From positions 1 through 64,000 of the forward strand of contig JAFLJQ010000256.1 of assembly GCA_022712915.1 (NCBI GenBank): 64,000 nt of DNA, written 5' to 3'. This document shows, piece after piece, positions 45,995 to 55,021 of this stretch (its first letter is position 1; every line of letters begins with the position of its first letter). The notes beneath the pieces were generated by a model that saw only the letters and a list, made by a program, of their open reading frames with translations, ran no database searches and was not told the DNA's origin. The position numbers and the translations under genes are program-made. The DNA is from Gammaproteobacteria bacterium. GTDB taxonomy: Bacteria; Pseudomonadota; Gammaproteobacteria; UBA6429; Thiohalophilaceae.

Positions 45995-46825
45995 ATGCTA
46001 GATATCATTAAGGAGAACCCGCGCGCGATAATGTATGCCGTCATTGTGCATCTTGTATTGATCGCGCTTATGGTGGTTAGTTTCAAGTGGACGGACAAAC
46101 CCGCCATTGAATCAAAGGACAAAGGTGAAGAGATCGTTCGTGCGGTCACGGTAGATGCAAAAATAATCGATAAAGAATTGAAAAAGATTAAGGCAGCTGA
46201 AGGCAAAAAACAGCGGGAACTGGATCAGGCCGCAAAAAAGGCCAAAGAGGCTCGATTAAGGGAAGAAAAAAAACTGGCGAATGCTAAGAAAAAACGGCTT
46301 GCTGAACAAAAGGCATTGGAGCAAAATCGAAAACAGGAACAGGTTCGATTAAATGAACTTGAAAGAAAGCGCAAGCAGGAAGAAGAACGCCTGGGGAAAC
46401 TGGAGCAGCAACAGCGCATGCAGGAAGAAAAGCGTCTGGAAAAGCTGGAACAACAGAAGCGCGAACAAGAATTAAAACATAAATTGCAAGCCGAACAGGA
46501 ACGTCTATCGCTGGAATCGGATAAGCAGAAGCAGTCGATCATTGATCGGTACAAGCTTATGATTGAGGTTAAAGTCATGCAGAACTGGAATGTCCCAGCC
46601 AGTGCTACAGAGGGTATGGGTTGTATCATAAAGGTTCGTTTAATTCCCGGTGGTGATGTGATACAGGTACAGTTAACCAAAAGTAGTGGTGATAGTATCT
46701 TTGATCGATCTGTAGAAAATGCGGTACACAAGGCTTCGCCATTACCGGTGCCACCCGTTGAGTCAGGTTTGTTTGATGTGTTCAGAGATTTAGAGCTTCC
46801 TTTTACGCTGGAAAAGAAAAACTAG
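45995..46825 (+). CDS. tolA: Tol-Pal system protein TolA
   Basis: TolA spans the periplasm between TolQR and Pal/TolB. It has 276 residues: one N-terminal membrane helix (~16-32), a long Lys/Glu/Gln/Arg coiled-coil (~55-190), and a C-terminal globular TonB/TolA domain (VMQNWNVPASATEGMGCIIKV). It is shorter than E. coli TolA (421) through a shorter coil. It begins one base after the tolR stop. Confidence 0.93.
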   Translation: MLDIIKENPRAIMYAVIVHLVLIALMVVSFKWTDKPAIESKDKGEEIVRAVTVDAKIIDKELKKIKAAEGKKQRELDQAAKKAKEARLREEKKLANAKKKRLAEQKALEQNRKQEQVRLNELERKRKQEEERLGKLEQQQRMQEEKRLEKLEQQKREQELKHKLQAEQERLSLESDKQKQSIIDRYKLMIEVKVMQNWNVPASATEGMGCIIKVRLIPGGDVIQVQLTKSSGDSIFDRSVENAVHKASPLPVPPVESGLFDVFRDLELPFTLEKKN

Positions 46826-46830
46826 ATATA

Positions 46831-48147
46831 ATGTTATTAACAAAAAAAATAACCACGGCTATTCTGTTGTGTGTGTTGGCAACAAAAGCCTATGCGACCC
46901 TGACGATCGATATCACCCAGGGGGTTGAAGGTGCCTTGCCCATTGCGATTGTCCCTTTTGTCTGGGAGAGTGAGGAAGCACTACCAGAAGATATCTCTGC
47001 GGTGATACGTGCTGACCTACAACGCAGTGGTCGCTTTGCCCCCGTAGCAGATGAAGATTTGATAGAACGCCCAACAGTCGGCAGCCAGATTAATTTTCAA
47101 ACCTGGCGAACTCTCAACGTTGATAATTTGGTGGTGGGTAAAATATCTCCCCTGAAAGATGGCAATTATCAGGTGAAATTTCAGCTATTTGATGTATATA
47201 AGGCAACACAGCTTGCTGGTTACAGTATCAAAAGCAGCAAAAAAGGTCTGCGCCGTACCGCGCACCGTATTAGCGATATTATTTATAAAAATTTGATGGG
47301 CGTGAGAGGGGCATTTGATACCCATATTGCCTATGTTACAGTCATTGAAAAAGGAGAAGCGAAAACGAAGCTTTATAAACTGGCTGTGGCAGATTCTGAT
47401 GGGTATAACGAACGTATTGTTTATTCTTCAATCCAGCCGGTTTTATCGCCATCCTGGTCGCCTGATGGACGGCATATCGCCTATGTAGCTTATGCGCGAG
47501 GTAGGCCAGAACTTTATATACAGAATGTCAGTACCCGCCGTACCAAACGTATAGCCAGCTACCAAGGTCTGAATAATGCGCCTGCCTGGTCTCCAAATGG
47601 TGAGAAGTTGGCGTTAACCCTTTCCAAGGATGGTAACCCGGAAATTTATATTATGGATGTCAAGAGCCATAAATTAAGCCGGGTTACCCGTAATTATGCG
47701 ATCGACACTGAACCTGCCTGGATGCCTAATGGTAGAGGGTTGGTATTTACGTCAGATCGGGGTGGTGGTCCACAGTTGTATCAGGTTGTCCTCGGTTTGC
47801 GTGGTGTAAAGGGCAAGATTAAACGCTTAACCTATGAGGGTAGCTATAATGCACGGGCCAGTGTTTCACCCGATGGCAAGAAAGTTGCCATGGTTCATAG
47901 GGTAGAAGATGCATTTCATATCGGGGTTCTGGATTTGGAAACGGAACATATGACTGTCTTAACTGACTCGAGTTTGGATGAATCCCCTAGTTTTGCACCT
48001 AATGGTAGTATGATTATTTATGCAACTGAGCATGAGAATAAAGGTATTTTATCGGCCGTTTCGGTCGACGGACGAGCCAAACAACGATTGATTTTTCAAG
48101 AGGGTGACGTACGGGAGCCTGCATGGTCCCCATTTAAGGCACGATAA
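46831..48147 (+). CDS. tolB: Tol-Pal system periplasmic beta-propeller TolB
   Basis: This 438-residue periplasmic protein has a signal peptide (cleavage near AYA), an N-terminal anticodon-like domain and a six-bladed propeller from WD40-like repeats of the type LSPSWSPDGRHIAYV, APAWSPNGEKLAL and SVSPDGKKVAMV. It binds Pal and, in E. coli, links it to TolA and colicins. It is five bases downstream of tolA. Confidence 0.96.
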   Translation: MLLTKKITTAILLCVLATKAYATLTIDITQGVEGALPIAIVPFVWESEEALPEDISAVIRADLQRSGRFAPVADEDLIERPTVGSQINFQTWRTLNVDNLVVGKISPLKDGNYQVKFQLFDVYKATQLAGYSIKSSKKGLRRTAHRISDIIYKNLMGVRGAFDTHIAYVTVIEKGEAKTKLYKLAVADSDGYNERIVYSSIQPVLSPSWSPDGRHIAYVAYARGRPELYIQNVSTRRTKRIASYQGLNNAPAWSPNGEKLALTLSKDGNPEIYIMDVKSHKLSRVTRNYAIDTEPAWMPNGRGLVFTSDRGGGPQLYQVVLGLRGVKGKIKRLTYEGSYNARASVSPDGKKVAMVHRVEDAFHIGVLDLETEHMTVLTDSSLDESPSFAPNGSMIIYATEHENKGILSAVSVDGRAKQRLIFQEGDVREPAWSPFKAR

Positions 48148-48165
48148 CGAATTAAGGAGTTGACG

Positions 48166-48651
48166 ATGCGACATTTATTAAAATTATTATTTATCTCAGG
48201 TTTGGCCATTTCGATAGTGGCTTGTTCGACTATGGGCAACAAGGATGATGGAACAGAAGCCGAAGGAGGGGCTATGTCTGAAACCGGTATGTTGAGTGAT
48301 GATTTTCAAGTTATGCTGGAAAAACGAGTCATCTATTTTGAATTCAATAGTAGTGTGGTTAAGTCTGAGTATCAGGATATTCTTACTGCCCATGCCGAAA
48401 ATATTGCCGGCCATCCTGATGTCACAGTTGTTCTGGAAGGCCATGCCGATGAACGTGGTTCACGGGAGTATAATATTGCTCTGGGTGAGCGGCGAGCCAA
48501 GGCAGTACAGCAATTATTGACACTGCAGGGGGTTTCACAAAAACAGTTGCAGGAGATCAGTTTTGGTGAGGAACGGCCTGTAGCACTTGGTCATGACGAA
48601 TCAGCATGGTCGCTAAACCGTCGTGTAGAACTTCTCTACTCAGGTGAATAA
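48166..48651 (+). CDS. pal: Peptidoglycan-associated lipoprotein Pal
   Basis: This outer-membrane lipoprotein of 161 residues has lipobox IVAC followed by STMGN, then a linker and an OmpA-like peptidoglycan-binding domain (VIYFEFNSSVVKSE, VVLEGHADERGSREYN, SLNRRVELLY). The ATG at 48166 is preferred to the TTG at 48160 because AAGGAG lies six bases upstream of it. It is part of tolQRAB-pal-cpoB. Confidence 0.95.
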   Translation: MRHLLKLLFISGLAISIVACSTMGNKDDGTEAEGGAMSETGMLSDDFQVMLEKRVIYFEFNSSVVKSEYQDILTAHAENIAGHPDVTVVLEGHADERGSREYNIALGERRAKAVQQLLTLQGVSQKQLQEISFGEERPVALGHDESAWSLNRRVELLYSGE

Positions 48652-48663
48652 AGTTAATCAAAT

Positions 48664-49437
48664 ATGAAAAAAAATCTGACAGTTTTTATATTGGGTGTTT
48701 CCTTTGCCTTGGCACCACAAGTTTGGGCTAAGAAACCAACGACTGAACAGCGTATTCAGAAACTTGAAAGGTTACTGGAGGGCAAGGGGCTGGTCGATAT
48801 GCTCATTAAACTGGAAGAGCTGCAAAACGAGGTGCAGATTCTGCGGGGCGAAGTAGAAATGCAAACCCATTCTCTGGGGAGTATTAAAAAACGTCAGCGT
48901 GATTTGTATGTTGATATTGATCGTCGTTTATTGAAGATTGAACGCAGTGGTACAGGTGTAGGGCAGACTCCGGTCGTATCAGCAAAACCCTCTGCTATGA
49001 ACACTAATGTTAAGACAGAGAAGAAATCAAAATATGACATGGCCATGGAGCAAAAGGCTTATCAAAAATCTTTTGATTTGTTGCGAGATCTTAATTATGG
49101 CAAGTCAATAGTTTCATTTCGGACGTTCCTGAAATCATATCCCGATGGGCGTTATGCGCATATCGCTCAGTACTGGATTGGTGAGGCAAACTATGCGCAA
49201 CGCCATTTTACGAGTGCTATCAAGGATTATCAGGTTTTGATTGAACGTTATCCATCGAGCCCCAAACTGGCTGAGGCAATGTTGAAAATTTCTTATAGTT
49301 ATTATGAATTGAAGGATCTTCACAAGGCGGATCTGAATTTGCAGAACTTGATTAGAAACCATCCTAAATCAACCGAAGCGGGACAGGGTAGAAATCTGTT
49401 GCAGAAGGTAAGATTAAAACTTAAGAACAAGTCTTGA
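48664..49437 (+). CDS. cpoB: Cell division coordinator CpoB (YbgF)
   Basis: This 257-residue periplasmic protein has a signal peptide (~1-22, ending VWA), an N-terminal coiled-coil trimerisation segment (~30-95), and C-terminal TPR repeats (YDMAMEQKAYQKSFDLLRD, AQYWIGEANYAQRHFTSAI). CpoB couples Tol activity to PBP1B in septal wall synthesis. It is the last gene of the tol-pal operon. Confidence 0.93.
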   Translation: MKKNLTVFILGVSFALAPQVWAKKPTTEQRIQKLERLLEGKGLVDMLIKLEELQNEVQILRGEVEMQTHSLGSIKKRQRDLYVDIDRRLLKIERSGTGVGQTPVVSAKPSAMNTNVKTEKKSKYDMAMEQKAYQKSFDLLRDLNYGKSIVSFRTFLKSYPDGRYAHIAQYWIGEANYAQRHFTSAIKDYQVLIERYPSSPKLAEAMLKISYSYYELKDLHKADLNLQNLIRNHPKSTEAGQGRNLLQKVRLKLKNKS

Positions 49438-49510
49438 TGTTGCGATAAACTAAAATAATTTGGCAAGGATGATTATTTGGCCGTTTCCTCAGGGGTGACT
49501 TCAACAATTC

Positions 49511-50170
49511 ATGGTTACACAAAAGCAAACAGATCAACTCCGTATTACAGAAATATTTTTTTCCCTGCAGGGGGAGTCACGTACGGTTGGTATCCCAACT
49601 GTATTTATTCGATTGACCGGTTGTCCCTTGCGTTGCCAGTATTGTGATACTACTTATGCCTTTCAAGGTGGAGAGTGGTTCACTTTTGATGAGATTATCC
49701 GGCAAATAGAAAATTTCAACTCAAAATATATTACGGTGACCGGTGGTGAACCTCTGGCGCAGAAAAATTGTTTGAGTTTGCTATCGGTACTCTGTGAACA
49801 AGATTATCAGGTCTCACTGGAAACCAGTGGGGCACTGGATGTTTCTGATGTTGATAAGCGAGTCGTCAAGGTCATGGATATTAAAACCCCTTCTTCAGGT
49901 GAGAGTGATAAAAACTGTTTCGATAACTTACACTATCTGTTGCCTCAGGATCAGGTTAAGTTTGTGATTTGTAATCGTGAAGATTACGAATGGGCAAAAG
50001 ATATTTTGTCTCAGTATAAAATTACTGAGTTATGTGAAGTGCTCTTTTCGCCATCAATGGGGCAGTTGGCTGCGAGAGTATTGGCTGACTGGATTGTTGC
50101 GGATCAGTTAGCTGTCAGGTTTCAACTGCAATTACATAAAATACTATGGGGCGATGAAGTGGGTCGCTAA
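49511..50170 (+). CDS. queE: 7-carboxy-7-deazaguanine synthase QueE
   Basis: This radical SAM enzyme of queuosine (7-deazaguanine) synthesis has 219 residues. It has the cluster motif C-x3-C-x2-C in GCPLRCQYCDTTYAF, SAM-binding VTGGEPLAQ, and EIFFSLQGES at the N-terminus. With queC in the next position it supplies the preQ0 pathway for tRNA modification. Confidence 0.95.
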   Translation: MVTQKQTDQLRITEIFFSLQGESRTVGIPTVFIRLTGCPLRCQYCDTTYAFQGGEWFTFDEIIRQIENFNSKYITVTGGEPLAQKNCLSLLSVLCEQDYQVSLETSGALDVSDVDKRVVKVMDIKTPSSGESDKNCFDNLHYLLPQDQVKFVICNREDYEWAKDILSQYKITELCEVLFSPSMGQLAARVLADWIVADQLAVRFQLQLHKILWGDEVGR

Positions 50171-50182
50171 CGGGGCTGTTTA

Positions 50183-50374
50183 GGGCACCTCTAAAATCCA
50201 CTGAAGCAATACTGGCTGAGTTAAAAACAAGCTTAAAATGCTCATTTACATGGAAATGATTCGCTTCCGCCCATCCATGGGTCTCGCGACATAAGTACAT
50301 ATATGTGCAAAGCTGCATTTGTGTACTTTTTTTGCCTTGCTATCATCCGCTGGATTGAATTTTTAGATGAGCCC
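50183..50374. mobile_element. Small non-coding transposable element (MITE-like), copy 2
   Basis: A 192-base element with terminal inverted repeats GGGCACCTCTAAAA on the left and, read inwards, GGGCTCATCTAAAA on the right, flanked by TTTA duplications (50179-50182 and 50375-50378). It shares ends and target duplication with the element at 44495-44652. It sits in the queE-queC gap and ends 27 bases before the queC start. Confidence 0.65.
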
Positions 50375-50401
50375 TTTAGTCACAACTTGATATGTTTATA
50401 C

Positions 50402-51073
50402 GTGAATAAAAAAGCAGTTATCTTATTATCGGGTGGACTGGACTCTGCCACCACTCTGGCGATAGCCAAATCGCAGGGGTATGCATGCCATGCGATTAGT
50501 TTTGATTATGGTCAGCGGCATCGCTGTGAATTAAGTGCGGCTGAAGTGATTGCGCAATCTATGGGGGTTCAACAGCATAAGACCATTAAGTTGGGGCTTG
50601 GGGAGATTGGCGGTTCTGCATTAACGGATCATTCTATTTTGGTTCCGGAACACAGTACGGATGGTATTCCTGTCACCTATGTTCCTGCACGCAATACGGT
50701 TTTTCTGGCCATTGCCCTGGGATGGGCTGAAGTGCTTGAGGCACAGGACATCTTCATCGGTGTCAATGCGGTGGATTATTCGGGTTATCCTGATTGCCGC
50801 CCCGAATTTATCAAGGCTTTTACATATCTGGCTAATTTAGCTACAAAGGCCGGGGTCGAGGGCAGGTCGTTCCATATTCAGACACCACTGATTGACTTGA
50901 GCAAGTCAGATATTATTCTGCAAGGGAGCCGGTTGGGTGTGGATTATGCTAAAACCATCTCATGTTATAACCCGGATAAAGACGGCCGAGCCTGCAAGCT
51001 CTGTGATTCCTGTCGGTTACGGATAGAGGGTTTTGTCGCTGCTGGAATAACAGACCCGACTTGCTACCAATAA
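50402..51073 (+). CDS. queC: 7-cyano-7-deazaguanine synthase QueC
   Basis: This ATP-dependent enzyme forms preQ0 from 7-carboxy-7-deazaguanine. It has 223 residues from GTG 50402 ([18 protein letters not shown]): the PP-loop SGGLDS is at residues 10-15 and zinc-binding Cys residues lie in [18 protein letters not shown]. The frame extends upstream to 50303, but that part is translation of the mobile element. No clear ribosome site precedes the GTG. Confidence 0.94.
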   Translation: MNKKAVILLSGGLDSATTLAIAKSQGYACHAISFDYGQRHRCELSAAEVIAQSMGVQQHKTIKLGLGEIGGSALTDHSILVPEHSTDGIPVTYVPARNTVFLAIALGWAEVLEAQDIFIGVNAVDYSGYPDCRPEFIKAFTYLANLATKAGVEGRSFHIQTPLIDLSKSDIILQGSRLGVDYAKTISCYNPDKDGRACKLCDSCRLRIEGFVAAGITDPTCYQ

Positions 51074-51200
51074 TATCTGATATGTCCTTCAGGACTGGGT
51101 TTGCCACTGGCAGGGCTGGAGGCTCAAGCTATAATTAAAAGTCCGATATATAAATTAATAATAATTTATTTATATTCAATATTTTAAGTGGAGATTTCGC

Positions 51201-52478
51201 ATGGCCTTCGAGAGTTTTTTTGCGGCACAGTCATTTTTCCTATGGTCGACTTTTATCGTTGCTTTGATTTTGGGCATGGTGGTTAACAAAACTAATTTTT
51301 GTACTATGGGAGCGGTTTCTGATCTGGTTAATATGGGGGATGCTGGTCGTATGCGGGCATGGCTTTTGGCAGCTACGGTTGCCATGCTCGGTGTGGTTGC
51401 TCTGGAAACTGCGGGGCTTGCCAATCTAAGTAATTCAACTTTGCCACCCTATCGGGGTAGTGAGTTTCAGTGGGGTCGCTACCTGCTGGGAGGGATCTTG
51501 TTTGGTATTGGCATGACCCTCGCTAGTGGCTGCGGTAACAAGACACTGATTCGTATTGGTGGCGGCAATATCAAATCTATTTTTATTTTGCTGATCATTG
51601 CTGTTATTGCCTATTATATGGTTGATCCCTACAAGCAACTTTCTACAACCTGGTATCAGAGTATGTTTGCCCCCTGGCTGGGTAAGGCCTCCATTTCCCT
51701 CAGCACCCACCAGGATTTGGGGAGTATTGTTGGTAAGTGGTTTGCTGTACCCGCGCTGAGTATGCGTATTGCGCTGGGTTTGATCATTGGTGCTGTTGTG
51801 CTGTTTATCGTGTTTCGGTCGGAAGACTTTCGTAATAGTTCTGACAATATCCTGGCCGGTGTGGTGGTGGGTACGGCAGTATTATTGGCATGGTATTTTA
51901 CCTCGAGTGTGGCAATTGTGGGTGAGGAGGGTGCGCAAAGCCTGAGTTCATTCTACGGTAATTGGGATTTTGCGATGGACAGTACTGACGGTAAACCTAA
52001 AAATGGCTCAACCAACCTATTGCCCCAGTCCTTTACTTTTATCAGCCCGATTGGCCAGACTTTGGGTTTTGCCGCTTCTGGATTTGACACCTCTTTTTTG
52101 ACTTTTGGTGTGGTCGCCGTACTGGGTGTTATCCTGGGGTCTCTGAGCTGGTCTTTAATCAGCCATAGTTTCCGCATCGAATGGTTTGCCTCTTATCAGG
52201 ATTTCATCACACATACGATAGGTGCAGTACTGATGGGTTTTGGTGGTGTACTGGGTTTGGGTTGTACCGTTGGTCAAGCTATCACAGGTGTATCGACACT
52301 GGCTCTGGGCTCATTCCTGGTCTTTCTGGGGATAGTCTTCGGTAGTGCTCTGACTATGAAGATCCAGTACTACAAACTGGTATATGAAGATGAGGCCACG
52401 TTTGGTAAGGCGCTCATAACGGCATTGGTGGACATGAAATTACTACCAGGTAGCATGCGTAAACTGGACGTCGTTTAG
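51201..52478 (+). CDS. YeeE/YedE-family sulfur-compound transporter
   Basis: This 425-residue inner-membrane protein has about ten hydrophobic segments. Three conserved Cys motifs define the YeeE/YedE (sulf_transp) family: VNKTNFCTMGAVSD, TLASGCGNKTLIRIGGGN and GLGCTVGQAITG. Known members take up thiosulfate or move sulfane sulfur and often work with TusA-like carriers; a TusA-like gene and sox genes lie 3-6 kb away. A GGAG site precedes ATG 51201. The exact substrate is unproven. Confidence 0.9.
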   Translation: MAFESFFAAQSFFLWSTFIVALILGMVVNKTNFCTMGAVSDLVNMGDAGRMRAWLLAATVAMLGVVALETAGLANLSNSTLPPYRGSEFQWGRYLLGGILFGIGMTLASGCGNKTLIRIGGGNIKSIFILLIIAVIAYYMVDPYKQLSTTWYQSMFAPWLGKASISLSTHQDLGSIVGKWFAVPALSMRIALGLIIGAVVLFIVFRSEDFRNSSDNILAGVVVGTAVLLAWYFTSSVAIVGEEGAQSLSSFYGNWDFAMDSTDGKPKNGSTNLLPQSFTFISPIGQTLGFAASGFDTSFLTFGVVAVLGVILGSLSWSLISHSFRIEWFASYQDFITHTIGAVLMGFGGVLGLGCTVGQAITGVSTLALGSFLVFLGIVFGSALTMKIQYYKLVYEDEATFGKALITALVDMKLLPGSMRKLDVV

Positions 52479-52508
52479 GGAATTTTTTGTATTCCGACTC
52501 GATAGGGC

Positions 52509-52536
52509 TTGCCATTCTGCTTGAGTCCGGTAGAAT
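52509..52536 (+). promoter_or_regulatory. tRNA-Lys promoter
   Basis: TTGCCA (52509-52514) and TAGAAT (52531-52536) are spaced by 16 bases and followed by a GCGCGC discriminator, as in stable-RNA promoters under stringent control. The tRNA begins 24 bases further on. Confidence 0.6.
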
Positions 52537-52559
52537 GCGCGCTTTATTTTTAGTAGTAT

Positions 52560-52635
52560 GGGCCGTTAGCTCAGCCGGTAGAGCAGTTGGCTTTTAACCA
52601 ATTGGTCGTAGGTTCAAGTCCTACACGGCCCACCA
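52560..52635 (+). tRNA. tRNA-Lys (anticodon TTT)
   Basis: The 76-base gene has acceptor arms GGGCCGT and ACGGCCC, a D-loop with AGCTCAGCCGGTAGAGC, an anticodon stem-loop GTTGG-CTTTTAA-CCAAT with anticodon TTT, and a T-loop GGTTCAAGTCC. CCA is encoded. Its position after queE-queC is conserved in gammaproteobacteria. Confidence 0.97.
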
Positions 52636-52734
52636 AATTGATGATTTAGGGAGCATGAAAGTGCTCCCACATAACTATTTGTTTCCCCTTCCTGTATTTT
52701 TATCAGGTTATTGCTTACTTCTTTAACAACCACG

Positions 52735-53010
52735 TGCTTTCTTTACATTTCACGCAGTATTTGTTGAGAGTGCAGTCCATTGTTGCTTTGTTTCCCGATT
52801 TTTTTGTTTCATCTGTAACGGTCTTGAGCCGTAGTTTTTGGCGGAATATTGAACCTGGGTGTCTCTGATGTACTTTTCTACTGTGGGTAGCATGTTGCCG
52901 ATACGGCTTGAAAGCAGGCACGTCCAGTCATAGGCGTGTATAAACTCATACTCTGCTAGGCATCAGGTTACGCATGATCGTGCTGTAGTGGTCTTTAGGC
53001 ACGTAGACCT
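52735..53010 (-). pseudogene. Frameshifted gene relic of unknown family
   Basis: On the minus strand two frames read like parts of one protein: RSEVYVPKDHYSTIMRNLM runs to a stop, and a shifted frame continues with YEFIHAYDWTCLLSSRIGN, MLPTVEKYIRDTQVQYSAKN and so on to a stop at ~52740. No start or complete domain is present, and I do not recognise the family. It may be a leftover of DNA integrated at the tRNA. Confidence 0.35.
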
Positions 53011-53227
53011 CGCTCCGGGTGATGGTGGGTTGCTAGTGGCTCTGGTGGGATTGTGCTAAAGGTGAACAGTTGATGCTGTCTAAAGTTTTGTCTATCCAAA
53101 ACAGCTTTTGCGGAAGTTTTTGTATTCTTTTAGCGTGCTTGTGAAAAAATCAGAATGCACATGTACGATCGTATAAATTAATACACTTTTGTCTGAGATA
53201 AATTATTTTTTTAGTGAATTGAAACAT

Positions 53228-53253
53228 AAAAACCCGACAAAAGCCGGGTTTTT
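53228..53253 (-). terminator. Terminator of the sox operon
   Basis: The stem AAAAACCCG with CGGGTTTTT (about 9 pairs, 8-base loop) is flanked by A and T runs and can act on both strands. It lies about 22 bases after the soxA stop codon. Confidence 0.85.
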
Positions 53254-53274
53254 ATGTTTTATACAACGGAATGA

Positions 53275-54135
53275 TTACTGGCGAACACCGGGAGCGTTAA
53301 TCTTTAAACCATTACTCATGTAGGTGTGGAAGTACTCCAGCGCTACATAGCTTTGGTTTTGCTTGCCACCTTTGGGCTTGAGCGGTTTAGCGCGAACCAT
53401 TTTGTTACAGCCGCTGTAACGGCGTTGAATGGTGCCAAAACCATGCAGAGGTGAGGTACCTGTCGCTTCCCATTTTTTACGATAAACGGGGAAGTGAGTC
53501 GTTTGGCCAAGGACTGGACTCAGTAGATTGGTTCGCAGTGTTACCCCGGCATTGTAAACGTGGCAATCGGCACAGGAAAAATTCAATTGGCCACGTTTGG
53601 CGTAGAAGAAATTTTTACCCTTGTTGTAGATTCTTCTCGCTTTACCTTTAGGGACTTTTACTTTCGTCGTTTTGTCACGTGAGGTGAAAGCCATATAGGC
53701 CGCAATAGCTGCAAATTTACCTTTACCAAATTGTAGTTTTTCATTCTTGGTATTAATTCCATTACGTTTCAGACAGGCCATCAGATCGCCTTCCAATGTG
53801 CGCACTTTGCCGGACTTGCCGTCATAGTAAGGGTAGTTTTGTTTGATACCAATACCCCCGTTTTTGAAGCATTTACCAACCTTATACTTCTTAAACAGGG
53901 ATTTGCCGATTTCTACACCTGGTTCATAGGGAGGAAATTCTTCCATAGATTCCCATTCAATTCGACGGCTTTTGCTGATGGCATAAATGCCGTTGGCATA
54001 GTCCTGATATTTGACCCCTGGAAATTTCTTGGCGAAGTGCCTTTTCATTTTATTTAGATCTGACTGCGGTGAGGCCTGGCTGACCGTAGGGGCAGCAATG
54101 GCCAGAGCCGCAATAGCGATAATCAGTTTTTTCAT
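53275..54135 (-). CDS. soxA: L-cysteine S-thiosulfotransferase SoxA (single canonical heme site)
   Basis: SoxA with SoxX attaches thiosulfate to the carrier SoxYZ in the periplasm. It has 286 residues with a signal peptide (cleavage near SQA). One heme motif, CADCH (near residue 191), is present; the N-terminal half keeps only paired Cys (GKCFKNGG, LMACLKRN) where diheme forms have a second CxxCH. The active-site Cys is in RYSGCNKMVRA, and YVALEYFHTYMSNG matches the family C-terminus. It is last in soxX-soxY-soxZ-soxA. Confidence 0.9.
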   Translation of the reverse strand: MKKLIIAIAALAIAAPTVSQASPQSDLNKMKRHFAKKFPGVKYQDYANGIYAISKSRRIEWESMEEFPPYEPGVEIGKSLFKKYKVGKCFKNGGIGIKQNYPYYDGKSGKVRTLEGDLMACLKRNGINTKNEKLQFGKGKFAAIAAYMAFTSRDKTTKVKVPKGKARRIYNKGKNFFYAKRGQLNFSCADCHVYNAGVTLRTNLLSPVLGQTTHFPVYRKKWEATGTSPLHGFGTIQRRYSGCNKMVRAKPLKPKGGKQNQSYVALEYFHTYMSNGLKINAPGVRQ

Positions 54136-54169
54136 TACGATAACTCCTGTTCTTATTATCTTCAGGTTG

Positions 54170-54484
54170 TTATTTAACCTTGGCTTCAGCAGAATCGCTC
54201 TTGCCTTTGTTGTCCACCCAGCTCAGCTTAACGGTGTCACCCGGCTTGGCGCCTGTGAATGCAAAAGACAGATAAGGGTTTTTGGAAACCGCTGCACCCC
54301 ATAGTGCGTTGACGACTGTTTTGCCGCCATGTTCACACTTCACTTCCTGAATGAAGTGGGCAGGTATCATTTCACCGGTTTTTGCATCTTTACGTAACCC
54401 GGTTTCCATTGGGTGTGTTATTAGAGCCTTGACTGTGGCCGTTTGACCTTTCACCTTGGCGCGAATTCGAATTGATTTTGCCAT
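54170..54484 (-). CDS. soxZ: Thiosulfate-oxidation carrier subunit SoxZ
   Basis: This 104-residue immunoglobulin-like protein partners SoxY. It opens AKSIRIRAKVKGQTATVKALITHPMETG and has HFIQEVKCEHGGKTV, as in other SoxZ. It lacks a signal peptide, as usual, and is exported with SoxY, whose Tat signal carries both. It lies 21 bases downstream of soxY. Confidence 0.95.
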   Translation of the reverse strand: MAKSIRIRAKVKGQTATVKALITHPMETGLRKDAKTGEMIPAHFIQEVKCEHGGKTVVNALWGAAVSKNPYLSFAFTGAKPGDTVKLSWVDNKGKSDSAEAKVK

Positions 54485-54505
54485 TATTTTTTCTCCTCTT
54501 ATGCT

Positions 54506-54970
54506 TTAACCGCCACAACCACCAATGGTGACTTTGACGTTCTTGCGTGCAGTAAACAACTTACCACCTGATTTGACCACGGCGATAATATCCATGGTTT
54601 TACCCATTTTGATACGTGTGGAAATCATAGCCTTTGCATTGGAAGTCAGCTCAAAATTGGCTGCCAGTGGTGTGCCGTTCTTTTCTGCGATGATGGCGAT
54701 GGCGCTTACACCTTTTATGGTTGTGCTGACCGTAACCGGTACAACGGCACCGTTTTCGGCAATATCTGGGGCCTTGATATTGATGCTGTCAGCGGCTTTG
54801 TTATCGGCTGTACCAAATAGGTTGCTCATGGCATCTTCGATATTCTCAGCTTCAAAGGCCGATTCTGGCCAGGCGGCGAGGACGTGGCGTGGGGTGAGCA
54901 ATCCGGCACTAGCTGCAACCGCGATGGTGCTACTAGCCAGGGTGCCTTTGAGAAAGCTTCTACGTTTCAT
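54506..54970 (-). CDS. soxY: Thiosulfate-oxidation carrier subunit SoxY
   Basis: SoxY holds the sulfur intermediates on a C-terminal Cys arm. The 154 residues begin with a twin-arginine signal (MKRRSFLKGTLASS) and end in TIGGCGG, the mobile carrier arm with the essential Cys. The core is an immunoglobulin-like fold. All expected features are intact. Confidence 0.96.
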   Translation of the reverse strand: MKRRSFLKGTLASSTIAVAASAGLLTPRHVLAAWPESAFEAENIEDAMSNLFGTADNKAADSINIKAPDIAENGAVVPVTVSTTIKGVSAIAIIAEKNGTPLAANFELTSNAKAMISTRIKMGKTMDIIAVVKSGGKLFTARKNVKVTIGGCGG

Positions 54971-55021
54971 TCTGTTTCTCCCGGAAAAATATATTTATAA
55001 GTTTGGTAAATACAATCGGAT

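Larger units (their letters stand above)
52636..53274. other. 640-base gap between tRNA-Lys and soxA with a gene relic
   Basis: A hairpin GGGAGCA/TGCTCCC (52649-52668) follows the tRNA and may end its transcript. The middle holds a frameshifted minus-strand reading frame (next entry). Positions 53090-53220 are AT-rich with no visible feature, and the soxA terminator lies at the right end. Confidence 0.55.

Noticed and set aside
46225-46731. Antisense Cys/Ser/Phe-rich frame in tolA
   Set aside because: It is created by the Lys/Glu/Gln-rich coiled-coil codons of TolA read backwards.
52560-52635. tRNA-Lys as an integrated-element attachment site
   Set aside because: I found no second copy of the tRNA 3-prime end within the window and no integrase, so an att site cannot be supported.
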